DNA of 7,235 bases from Salinisphaera sp. UBA1666 (GTDB lineage: Bacteria > Pseudomonadota > Gammaproteobacteria > Nevskiales > Salinisphaeraceae): positions 1-7,235 of the forward strand of contig DCKU01000189.1 in NCBI GenBank assembly GCA_002320455.1. The letters run 5' to 3'. Positions 1 through 6,432 of this stretch are shown piece after piece (within the stretch, counting starts at the first letter, position 1; each line of letters opens with the position of its first letter). The position numbers and the translations under genes were made by a program. The notes under the pieces were generated by a model. It worked only from the letters and a program-made list of their open reading frames with translations, ran no database searches and was not told where the DNA came from.

Positions 1-17
1 AAAACAGCGCTTGGCGC
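1..17 (-). terminator. Possible weak terminator of the hybrid kinase gene
   Basis: On the minus strand, GCGC (17-14), loop CAA, GCGC (10-7), then TG and at least four T at the window edge. The stem is only 4 bp and the T-run is cut off, so this is tentative. It lies about 30 bases past the kinase stop, directly after the 23-bp repeat. Confidence 0.25.
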
Positions 18-22
18 GGGCT

Positions 23-45
23 CGTATGAAACCTCAACACGCCCT
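23..45 (-). repeat. Left arm of a 23-bp inverted repeat at the window ends
   Basis: Read on the minus strand, this arm is AGGGCG followed by the 17-mer TGTTGAGGTTTCATACG. It matches 7213-7235 at 22 of 23 positions, the single mismatch being at base 40 against 7218. It overlaps two bases of the kinase stop codon (44-46) and runs just beyond the gene in its direction of transcription. Identity may continue past base 23, but the right copy is cut off by the window edge. Confidence 0.75.
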
Positions 46-3000
46 AGTAAACCTCGACTTCACCGCCCACCGGCGGGCCCGATATCGCGGCGCGTAGCTT
101 GGCGGGGCCGATCGGCTTGTAGATGATGCCGGTGCCCATGGCTTCAGCGCGCTTGACGATCGCCTGATCGCGATTGGCCGTGACGAGCAAGAAGCGAGTA
201 TTGGGACAGCGCCCGGCCAACGCCTCGATGCGTTCCAGGCCGGTGGGCGCGTTCGCGCCCAGATCGTAGTCGAATATCGCCACGTCGAAGACTTCGTCGG
301 TCATGATATCGACAGCATCTTCCGGCGGGGCGGTCATGCAGTCGATCTGCCAGCGCTCCAATAGCCCCACCAGCGCATCGAGTGATGCGTCGTCGTCGTC
401 TACGCAGAGCGCGTTCTTGATTTTCAGCGGCGCCACGGCGTGAGGTTGTGCCGGCGCGGCGGTGTCGGTCTCGGGAGCGACGCGCTCGACGTGAAGACGA
501 AACACCGTGCCCTTGCCGGGCGTCGAGTCCACCTGAATACGATGGCCCAGCAGACGCGACATGCGATCAGCCAGCGATAGACCCAAGCCCAGGCCGCGCT
601 CGGCGGCGCCGTGGCTGGTTGTCCCGCGCTGAAACTCTTCGAACACAGAAGCCAGCTGGTCGGGCTCGATGCCGGGGCCCGTATCCCAGATCTCGATGCG
701 GACCGTCGATGCCCGCGGGCGAACCCCGATCAACACGCGGCCGCGCTCGGTGTAGCGCACAGCGTTCGAGAGGAAATTCTGAAGGATCCGACGAAGCAGG
801 TTCGGATCACTGCGGACCCAACAGCGACTGGGCACGGCGTGGAGCGTGAGCCCGGCGTTACGCGCCAGGACCTCGAATTCGCCGGTCAGCGGCTGGAGAA
901 TGCGCGACAGCGGAAACGATTGGGTCTTGACGTCCCACGCGCCGGCATCGATTTTCGAGATATCCAGAAGTGGCTCGAGCAGCGTCTGCGCGGCTTCCAG
1001 CGACGCCTGGATTTGGCCCAGGGCGCTGCGCTGGGCGGCGGGCGTGCCTTGCTCGGCGCCGGCGGCAAACAGCCGCGCGGCATTGAGCGGCTGCAACAGA
1101 TCGTGACTGGCTGCGGCCAAAAAGCGCGTCTTGGACAGATTGGCCCGCTCGGCGTCGCGCCGGGCATCGAGTGCCGCGCGCTGGGCAATCGCGCGCTGCT
1201 CGTTTTCACGGCGCAGACCGGCGTTGGCGCGCGATAGTTCTTCGGTGCGCGCGGCGACCCGGGCCTCGAGCTCTTCGTTCATGCGGGTCAGCGCGGCTTC
1301 GTTGCGCTTGAACTCGGTAATATCGTTGAAGGTGGTCACGAAGCCGCCGCCGGGCATGGGATTGCCCGTCATCTGCAAGACGGTGTTGTTACGCCGGTGG
1401 CGCTCGAACTGGTGGGGCTGGGCCTCGCGCAGATGGTCCAAGCGCTTGCGCACATGCTCTTCCACGCCGCCCGGGCCACATTCGCCGCGCATCGCATTGA
1501 AGCGGATCAGATCCGCAATATGCCGGCCGGTGCGCACCAGCCCCGGCGGATACTCGAACAGCTCCAGGTAGCGGGTATTCCACGCCACAAGCCGCAAATC
1601 TTGATCGACGACGGAAATCCCCTGGTCGATGTTCTCCAGCGCGGCCTGCAGCACGTTGCGGTTGAACTGAACAGCATCCGCGGTGCGATCGAGCAGGCGC
1701 ACCATATCGTCCAGCGCCAGGTCCCGCTGGCGCAGACCCGAAGCCAGCATGAGCCGGGCAGAGGCGCTGCCCACCACGCCGGCCAGACGCTGTTCGGCAA
1801 ACTGCAGCAGCGGACCGTCGACGATCTGATTGGCCAACAGCTGTCGATCGTGATGCCCGGCGTATTCGTTGAGTGCGGCGCGCGCCGATTGCGGACCCAG
1901 AAAGCGCTGTAGCAGCACCTCCAGCTCGCCGACCCGGATCGCCGGCGGGCGAACATCGTCCCGCGAGCGCTCGCTCCGACGCAGCCCCAGATTGACGAAC
2001 GCCACCGACTGCGCGCGCTCGATCAGGCTCACCGAGGTGTTCATGGACACGCCCACGGTCACCAGCAGTTGCACGGTCAAAGTCCAGAACACGCCGTGGG
2101 TCAGGCCGTCTTCGAACTGGGTGTTAAACAGCGCGTGCGGGGCCAGCCACAGGATCTCGAACGGGCCTTCGTCCAGCCAGCTGATCGGCAGCCAGCCCTG
2201 ATCGGCCAGCGTCGGCACGATGAGCGTGTACAGCCAAACGATCAGACCCGCCACCAGGCCAGCCATCGCGCCGCGGCGGGTGATACGCCGCAGATACATC
2301 CCGCCCACCATGGGGATCACGAACAGGGCGACACCGGAAATCGACAACAGGCCGATGCCGGCGAGCGTGCCGCCGGTGGCAAACAGCCGATAGACCCCCC
2401 AGGCCAGGAACAGAATCACGACGATCAATACCCGGCGCGTGCGCAGCAGCGCACGACTCAGGTCATGGGCGGCCCCGAACTGCACGCCGGGCAGGCGCAG
2501 AGCGATCGGTACCACCACCTCGTTACACAGCATCGTGGCCAGGGTGATAGTGGCCATGATGACCATGCTGGTAGCTGCTGATATGCCGCCGATATAAACC
2601 ACCAGCGCCAGCCAGTCGTTGTTGGCAGCCAACGTCAACGCGAGCACGAAACGATCGGGGTCGATCGTGTCCAGACCGAACAGCACCATGCCCGCGGCGG
2701 CAAGGGGCAAGACGAAGACCGCCATGAGCCCCAGATAAACCGGGAACAGCCAGCGGGCGGTGCGCAGGTCGTGGCTCTCGGTGTTTTCGACTACCCCGAC
2801 GTGAAACTGTCTCGGCAGGCACAGAACGGCCGCCGTGGACAAAAATAGGACCGTCAAGAACTTGGGCGTTAACAGCGCATTGTCGAACTGGGCAGCAAAT
2901 TCGGGCAGGGCATTGGCCTGGCGCATGAGATCCGCCGGCCCCGCGAACATCGCAAAACAGACATAAAGCCCCAGGATCAGAAACGCGCCCAGCTTGACCA

Positions 3001-3631
3001 CCGACTCGAAGGCGATCGCCCGGATGATGCCTTGATGCGACTCGCGCGGGTTCACGTGCCGGGTGCCGAAGGCGATGGTGAAGACCGCCATGACCGAAGC
3101 CACGAGCAGGCCGGTATCGGTCCAGCCGGACAGCGCGATTTCCGAACGCGGGCGGCTATAGAAACCGTGCACGATGGTATTGAAGGACATGGTCATCGCA
3201 TCGAGCTGTAATGCGATATACGGCAGCACCACGACCAGTGCGACCAGTGCGACCAGCGCGGCCAGGCTCTGCGACTTGCCGTAGCGGGCACCGATGAAAT
3301 CCGCGATCGACGTGGTGTTCTGCTGCTTGGCGATGACGAGCATCTTGCGCAGCACCGGAAACAACACGATCAGCGCCACGATGGGCCCCAGATACATCGC
3401 CAGATAGACCCAGCCGTCGGTCGCCGCCGCGCTGACGTTGCCGTAAAAAGACCAGGCCGTGCAGTAGACCGCCAGCGATAGGGCATAGACCACCGGGCGC
3501 GGCCCCGGGCGGCGCCGCAGCCGGCCCCGTCGATCACCTTGATAGGCGATATAGAACAGGATACCGACGTAGGTCAGCGAAACGGTGATCAGAATCCAGG
3601 GGCTGATGACGCTCCTCCCGGCAAAAAACAT
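44..3631 (-). CDS. Hybrid sensor histidine kinase/response regulator with SSS transporter-like sensor domain (CrbS/MxtR type)
   Basis: Inner-membrane sensor kinase of 1195 residues from the ATG at 3631. Residues about 10-535 form a sodium:solute symporter-like region with about 13 hydrophobic segments, including the CTAWSFYG motif typical of SSS kinases. A linker follows, then a PAS domain (about 659-770) and a coiled coil (about 772-835). The HisKA box ASHDLLQPLNA places the phospho-accepting His at 843. The HATPase has its N-box Asn at 956, DTGPGI at 983-988 and GLGLGL at 1013-1018. The C-terminal receiver (about 1073-1185) has an acidic DDDD cluster, phospho-Asp 1121 and Lys 1172. This order and length match Pseudomonas MxtR and Vibrio CrbS, which control acetate use through a LuxR-type regulator; CbrA lacks the receiver. 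The ligand is inferred only, and no partner regulator lies nearby. The open frame runs on to 4327 antisense to serS, but the membrane domain begins near 3605, so that extension is rejected. The exact start is uncertain, because a strong ribosome site lies just inside it. Confidence 0.9.
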   Translation of the reverse strand: MFFAGRSVISPWILITVSLTYVGILFYIAYQGDRRGRLRRRPGPRPVVYALSLAVYCTAWSFYGNVSAAATDGWVYLAMYLGPIVALIVLFPVLRKMLVIAKQQNTTSIADFIGARYGKSQSLAALVALVALVVVLPYIALQLDAMTMSFNTIVHGFYSRPRSEIALSGWTDTGLLVASVMAVFTIAFGTRHVNPRESHQGIIRAIAFESVVKLGAFLILGLYVCFAMFAGPADLMRQANALPEFAAQFDNALLTPKFLTVLFLSTAAVLCLPRQFHVGVVENTESHDLRTARWLFPVYLGLMAVFVLPLAAAGMVLFGLDTIDPDRFVLALTLAANNDWLALVVYIGGISAATSMVIMATITLATMLCNEVVVPIALRLPGVQFGAAHDLSRALLRTRRVLIVVILFLAWGVYRLFATGGTLAGIGLLSISGVALFVIPMVGGMYLRRITRRGAMAGLVAGLIVWLYTLIVPTLADQGWLPISWLDEGPFEILWLAPHALFNTQFEDGLTHGVFWTLTVQLLVTVGVSMNTSVSLIERAQSVAFVNLGLRRSERSRDDVRPPAIRVGELEVLLQRFLGPQSARAALNEYAGHHDRQLLANQIVDGPLLQFAEQRLAGVVGSASARLMLASGLRQRDLALDDMVRLLDRTADAVQFNRNVLQAALENIDQGISVVDQDLRLVAWNTRYLELFEYPPGLVRTGRHIADLIRFNAMRGECGPGGVEEHVRKRLDHLREAQPHQFERHRRNNTVLQMTGNPMPGGGFVTTFNDITEFKRNEAALTRMNEELEARVAARTEELSRANAGLRRENEQRAIAQRAALDARRDAERANLSKTRFLAAASHDLLQPLNAARLFAAGAEQGTPAAQRSALGQIQASLEAAQTLLEPLLDISKIDAGAWDVKTQSFPLSRILQPLTGEFEVLARNAGLTLHAVPSRCWVRSDPNLLRRILQNFLSNAVRYTERGRVLIGVRPRASTVRIEIWDTGPGIEPDQLASVFEEFQRGTTSHGAAERGLGLGLSLADRMSRLLGHRIQVDSTPGKGTVFRLHVERVAPETDTAAPAQPHAVAPLKIKNALCVDDDDASLDALVGLLERWQIDCMTAPPEDAVDIMTDEVFDVAIFDYDLGANAPTGLERIEALAGRCPNTRFLLVTANRDQAIVKRAEAMGTGIIYKPIGPAKLRAAISGPPVGGEVEVY
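3612..3619 (-). promoter_or_regulatory. Strong Shine-Dalgarno GGGAGGAG inside the annotated kinase N-terminus
   Basis: On the minus strand GGGAGGAG occupies 3619-3612. That is downstream of the only in-frame ATG (3631), which has no recognisable ribosome site of its own. The site would suit an in-frame codon at 3607-3605, which is ATC. Starting there gives an N-terminus that opens directly into the first membrane segment. It may be chance within codons 5-7, or it may mark a rare non-AUG start. Confidence 0.4.
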
Positions 3632-3668
3632 GAGACGGCGGGGCGGATCCGCCGGCCGATACCGCCTG

Positions 3669-3697
3669 ATTATCCGGCGCCAGCCGGCCAGCGCCAA
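3669..3697 (-). promoter_or_regulatory. Predicted sigma-70 promoter of the hybrid kinase gene
   Basis: Read on the minus strand, TTGGCG (3697-3692, 4/6 to the -35 consensus) and GATAAT (3674-3669, 5/6 to the -10 consensus) are separated by exactly 17 bases. Transcription would begin near 3661, leaving a leader of about 30 bases before the ATG at 3631. It lies back to back with the serS -10 box, in a 144-base gap. Predicted by eye only. Confidence 0.5.
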
Positions 3698-3739
3698 GGC
3701 CAGACGCCCGCTTGCGCACACGCGGTGCCGGCCTACGAC

Positions 3740-3745
3740 TATAAT
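3740..3745 (+). promoter_or_regulatory. Consensus -10 box (TATAAT) of the serS promoter
   Basis: A perfect TATAAT lies 30 bases upstream of the serS ATG, so transcription would begin near 3752 with a leader of roughly 24 bases. No good -35 hexamer sits at 16-18 bases; the nearest, TTGCGC at 3712-3717, is 22 bases away. The promoter may therefore rely on its consensus -10 or on an activator. Confidence 0.5.
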
Positions 3746-3775
3746 GCGCGCGAATATTTCGTCGACCGACCTGCC

Positions 3776-5050
3776 ATGCTGGATCCTCGCCTGCTTCGTA
3801 ACGACCCGGAAGATGTCGCCCGCCGGCTGGCGCGGCGCGGGTTCGTGTTTGACGCCGCGGCCTACGCCGACCTCGACGCGCGTCGAAAGACCCTGCAGAC
3901 CCGGGCCGAGGAGCTCCAGGCCGAGCGCAACACTCGCTCCAAATCGATCGGCAAGGCCAAGGCGGCCGGCGAGGATATCGAGCCCTTGAAGGCCGCGGTC
4001 GCCGGGCTTGGCGAGCAACTCGACGCCGCCAAGGCCGAGCTGGCCACGGTGGCCGGTGAGCTGGAGGCGATTCAGGCCGGGTTGCCCAATCTGCCCGATG
4101 CGGCCATGCCCGACGGCGCCGACGAGGCCGACAACGTCGTGCTTCGAGAAGTCGGTACGCCGGCGAGCTTCGAGTTCCCGGTTCGCGATCACGTCGAAAT
4201 CGGTGAATCGCTGGGCGGGCTGGATGCGGCTACCGGCGCCAAGATCACCGGCGCGCGTTTCACCGTCATGACCGGCGCCGTGGCCCGGCTGCACCGCGCC
4301 CTGATTGCCTACATGGTGGATGCCCACGTAGAGACCGGCTATACCGAGCTCAACGTGCCGTATATCGCCAACGCCGATTCGCTCTATGGCACCGGCCAGC
4401 TGCCCAAGTTTGGCGATGACCTGTTCCGTCTGGCCGAGCCGGATGACTACTATCTCATTCCCACTGCCGAAGTGCCGGTCACCAATATAGTGGCTGACGA
4501 GATCGTGGACGCGGCGCGTCTGCCGCTACGCTATGTCGCTCACACGCCGTGTTTTCGCGCCGAAGCCGGGGCGGCCGGGCGTGACGTGCGCGGCATGATT
4601 CGTCAGCACCAGTTCGAAAAGGTGGAGCTGATCAATATCGCCCACCCGGACGACTCCGACGCGTGTCATGAGGCCATGCTGGCCCGCGCAGAAGCCGTGC
4701 TGGCCGCGCTCGAGCTGCCGTATCGCGTGGTCGATCTCTGCGGGGGAGACATCGGCTTTGCCGCTGCGCGTACTTTCGATCTCGAGGTCTGGCTGCCCAG
4801 CCAAGAGACGTACCGCGAGATCTCGTCGATCAGTAACGCCCGCGATTTTCAGGCTCGTCGCATGGGCGCGCGCTATCGCGATCCCGAGACCGGCAAACCG
4901 CGTCTACTGCATACGCTGAACGGCTCGGGTGTGGCGGCCGGCCGCGCCCTCGTGGCGGTGCTGGAAAACTATCAGCAGGGCGACGGCACGGTGCGCGTGC
5001 CGCGTGTGCTGGTGCCCTACATGGGCGGTCTGGAAGTCATCGCGCCCTAG
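3776..5050 (+). CDS. serS: Seryl-tRNA synthetase (serine--tRNA ligase)
   Basis: Cytoplasmic class II aminoacyl-tRNA synthetase that charges tRNA-Ser (and tRNA-Sec, where present) with serine using ATP. The product is 424 residues, close to the usual bacterial length of about 425-430. Residues 1-105 form the tRNA-binding arm, a long charged antiparallel coiled coil rich in Ala, Glu, Lys and Arg. The catalytic core has motif 1 around 187-197 (TGYTELNVPYI), the serine-site TAEVP at 230-234, motif 2 from CFRAEAG (259) through HQFEKVE (284), and motif 3 LNGSGVAAGR with its Arg at 390. The ATG at 3776 is chosen because MLDPRLLRNDP is the conserved SerS N-terminus; the open frame extends upstream to 3539 only through the promoter region and antisense kinase codons. 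No strong Shine-Dalgarno is visible. It is transcribed alone, divergent from the kinase and convergent with cysB. Nothing is missing. Confidence 0.98.
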   Translation: MLDPRLLRNDPEDVARRLARRGFVFDAAAYADLDARRKTLQTRAEELQAERNTRSKSIGKAKAAGEDIEPLKAAVAGLGEQLDAAKAELATVAGELEAIQAGLPNLPDAAMPDGADEADNVVLREVGTPASFEFPVRDHVEIGESLGGLDAATGAKITGARFTVMTGAVARLHRALIAYMVDAHVETGYTELNVPYIANADSLYGTGQLPKFGDDLFRLAEPDDYYLIPTAEVPVTNIVADEIVDAARLPLRYVAHTPCFRAEAGAAGRDVRGMIRQHQFEKVELINIAHPDDSDACHEAMLARAEAVLAALELPYRVVDLCGGDIGFAAARTFDLEVWLPSQETYREISSISNARDFQARRMGARYRDPETGKPRLLHTLNGSGVAAGRALVAVLENYQQGDGTVRVPRVLVPYMGGLEVIAP

Positions 5051-5089
5051 GTAATAGGGCGGGCACCGAGGATCACGGAGCAGTTTCAT

Positions 5090-5124
5090 GTCGGCTTACG
5101 GCCTGCGGCCTAAGCCGACCTACG
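5090..5124 (-). repeat. REP-like palindrome, unit 1 (minus orientation)
   Basis: A 9-bp perfect stem, GTCGGCTTA (5090-5098) with TAAGCCGAC (5111-5119), encloses an inner GGCC/GGCC stem with a TGC loop and one bulged base at 5099. Read on the minus strand it starts with the foot GTAG (5123-5120), as in REP elements mobilised by RAYT (Y1 transposase-like) proteins. It lies just past serS, has no T-tract, and is not a typical terminator. Unit 2 shares its architecture in the opposite orientation. Confidence 0.7.
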
Positions 5125-5150
5125 AGAGCTGTGGGGCCCAACTTCAGGGC

Positions 5151-5183
5151 CGTAGGTCGGATTAGCGAAGCGTAATCCGACAA
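5151..5183 (+). repeat. REP-like palindrome, unit 2 (plus orientation)
   Basis: GTAG foot at 5152-5155, then a 9-bp stem GTCGGATTA (5156-5164) with TAATCCGAC (5173-5181), an inner GC/GC stem, a GAA loop and the same single bulged G (5172) as unit 1. It is inverted relative to unit 1 with 26 bases between the outer ends, making a BIME-like pair. Stem position 6 is A-T here and C-G in unit 1, a compensatory change. Its loop and stem resemble a repeat I recall from several gammaproteobacterial genomes, unchecked here. Confidence 0.7.
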
Positions 5184-5245
5184 CTCAGCAGCCCCGCCCG
5201 TATCGGCTTGCTGCTGCTGGCCTATCGCCCAATAAAAAGCTGTCT

Positions 5246-5275
5246 TATTTGCGTGAATTCGCGTTCATTCGCGGA
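5246..5275 (+). repeat. Three imperfect 10-bp tandem units (core ATTyGCG)
   Basis: The units TATTTGCGTG, AATTCGCGTT and CATTCGCGGA follow one another at a strict 10-bp period between serS and cysB, each holding ATT(T/C)GCG. The spacing is about one helical turn. There is no coding explanation, and with only three degenerate units, chance remains possible. Function unknown. Confidence 0.4.
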
Positions 5276-5329
5276 CGAAACTCTTATCGAACGCAGCCCG
5301 TCGAACGGGGCACATCACCAAGATACGGC

Positions 5330-6310
5330 TCATCGTGTGGGCAGACGCGGCCAGAGCTCGGCCACGAGGTCGTCGAAACGTGGGCCGGGGTAGGTCTCGA
5401 TCGCGCGCTCGATGGTCGCGGCGTCGAGATGCGGAGCAAACATCTCAATGAAACGCCGCATATAACCCGCCAGAAAAAGATTGCGCCGAAAACCGATATG
5501 CGTGGTGCTGGCCGCGAACAATGCGCTGGCGTCCAGGCGCACCAGATCGGCGTCGGCGGCAGGGTCGTAGGCCATATTGGCCACGACGCCCACGCCCAGA
5601 CCCAAACGGACATACGTCTTGATGACGTCCGCATCGACCGCCGTGAGCACGACGTTGGGCACCAGCCCGTGCTCGGCAAACGCCTGATCCAGATGCGAGC
5701 GCCCGGTAAAGCCGAACGTGTAGGTCACGATCGGATGATCGGCCAGCGCCTCGACCGTCAAGGCATCGCTGCCGGCCAGCGGATGATCGCGTGGCACCAG
5801 CACACAGCGGTTCCAGTGATAGCAGGGCAGCATGATGAGCTCGTCGAAGTGCTCCAGCGCTTCGGTGGCGATCGCGAAATCCGCGTCGCCGGCTGCTGCC
5901 CAGCCGGCGATCTGCGGCGGAGCGCCCTGGTTCAGATGGAGCGAGACCTTGGGGTAGGCCGCGCGAAAAGCCGCGATGGTGTCCGGCAGCGCATAGCGCG
6001 CCTGGGTATGGGTGGTGGCGACACAGAGCGAACCCCGATCGGCGTCGGCGAACTCGCTGGCCGTGCGGTTGATGTTGTCCACTTCGGACAGCACCCGCCG
6101 CGTGGTCTCCAGAATACGCTGGCCCGCCGGCGTGATGCCGTCGAGGTGCTTACCGTTGCGCTCGAAGATCAACAGGCCTAGCTCGTCCTCGAGCAGCCGG
6201 ATCTGCTTGCTCACGCCGGGCTGTGAGGTGTGTAACACCTTGGCCGCGGCCGTGATGTTGAGCTTTTGACGGGCGACTTCGTGGATGTATTCGAGCTGGC
6301 GGAGCTTCAC
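5330..6310 (-). CDS. cysB: LysR-type transcriptional regulator CysB
   Basis: Cytoplasmic DNA-binding regulator of sulfur assimilation. In enteric bacteria CysB activates cysteine-biosynthesis genes when bound by N-acetylserine, with sulfide and thiosulfate opposing. The product is 326 residues (E. coli 324). The N-terminal helix-turn-helix spans about 18-40, with TSQPGVSKQIRLLEDELG. The effector domain keeps TTHTQARYALP (99-109), LPCYHWNR (161-168), VTYTFGFTGR (195-204) and DADVIKTYVRLGLGVGV (226-242). The residues that bind sulfate in the Klebsiella structure (Thr100, Thr102, Gln103, Thr149, Trp166, Thr202) are all present at the same numbers. The start is GTG at 6310, because MKLRQLEYI matches the family N-terminus; the nearby upstream ATG is out of frame. 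It is divergent from the TSUP gene, and self-repression through the shared gap is likely by analogy. Cbl-like paralogues are the main alternative, but the close CysB match argues against them. Confidence 0.93.
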   Translation of the reverse strand: MKLRQLEYIHEVARQKLNITAAAKVLHTSQPGVSKQIRLLEDELGLLIFERNGKHLDGITPAGQRILETTRRVLSEVDNINRTASEFADADRGSLCVATTHTQARYALPDTIAAFRAAYPKVSLHLNQGAPPQIAGWAAAGDADFAIATEALEHFDELIMLPCYHWNRCVLVPRDHPLAGSDALTVEALADHPIVTYTFGFTGRSHLDQAFAEHGLVPNVVLTAVDADVIKTYVRLGLGVGVVANMAYDPAADADLVRLDASALFAASTTHIGFRRNLFLAGYMRRFIEMFAPHLDAATIERAIETYPGPRFDDLVAELWPRLPTR

Positions 6311-6356
6311 GGCGTCATTATTCTAAAAAGATATCAACTAATGATTGCATATCACT

Positions 6357-6384
6357 TTGAGGTTTGAAACGCGGGTGCTACCTT
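6357..6384 (+). promoter_or_regulatory. Candidate promoter of the TSUP transporter gene
   Basis: TTGAGG (6357-6362) and an extended -10, TGC followed by TACCTT (6379-6384), are 16 bases apart. The -10 match is poor (3/6), as expected of an activator-dependent promoter, and the AT-rich dyad sits immediately upstream, where CysB would act. The start of transcription would be near 6391. Confidence 0.35.
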
Positions 6385-6418
6385 GCCCGTCGTTCAGTCG
6401 CTTGTCGGCTCGTCTTTC

Positions 6419-6423
6419 AAGGA
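6419..6423 (+). promoter_or_regulatory. Ribosome binding site AAGGA for the TSUP gene
   Basis: AAGGA ends 9 bases before the ATG at 6433. It supports that start over any later Met, such as Met17, which lies inside the first membrane segment. Confidence 0.6.
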
Positions 6424-6432
6424 TAGATTTCG

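Larger units (their letters stand above)
5051..5329. other. Gene-free gap between convergent serS and cysB
   Basis: The gap separates the 3' ends of serS and cysB. It holds the REP-like pair, a CAGCAGC/GCTGCTG hairpin (5186-5192 with 5210-5216) and the 10-bp tandem motif. No clear intrinsic terminator with a T-tract is visible for serS. On the minus strand a short T-run (GCTTTTTATT, 5240-5231) could end cysB transcription, but only a 3-bp stem precedes it. The REP hairpins may protect or end both messages. Confidence 0.6.
6311..6432. promoter_or_regulatory. Divergent cysB/TSUP regulatory region with AT-rich dyad
   Basis: This 122-base gap is the control region of both flanking genes. Its cysB-proximal part (6317-6356) is strikingly AT-rich against the GC-rich surroundings. 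It holds the inverted elements GATATC (6330-6335) and ATATCA (6349-6354) around TAATGATTGC, a layout compatible with a LysR-type binding site. CysB sites are degenerate and AT-rich, so autoregulation and control of the transporter from here are plausible but inferred. I could not place a convincing cysB promoter; AATAAT or TAGAAT on the minus strand (6317-6325) are weak -10 candidates. Confidence 0.45.

Noticed and set aside
611..1237. 208-codon plus-strand frame opposite the kinase catalytic core
   Set aside because: Antisense to the conserved HisKA and HATPase motifs, with no domain features of its own.
3632..4327. N-terminal extension of the minus-strand kinase frame by 232 codons across serS
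   Set aside because: It is antisense to well-supported serS codons, has no membrane or domain features, and precedes the natural start of the SSS domain. Long antisense open frames are common in GC-rich genes.
5088..5165. 25-codon open frame (ATG at 5088) with a GGAG about 7 bases upstream
   Set aside because: It runs through both REP hairpins and its sequence is dictated by them. There is no sign of coding constraint.
5186..5219. CAGCAGC/GCTGCTG hairpin as a serS terminator
   Set aside because: The 17-base loop is long and no T-run follows on the plus strand, so it does not look like an intrinsic terminator.
5249..6181. 310-codon plus-strand frame opposite cysB
   Set aside because: It is the antisense shadow of the strongly supported cysB gene, rich in Arg, Gly and Gln with no recognisable domain.
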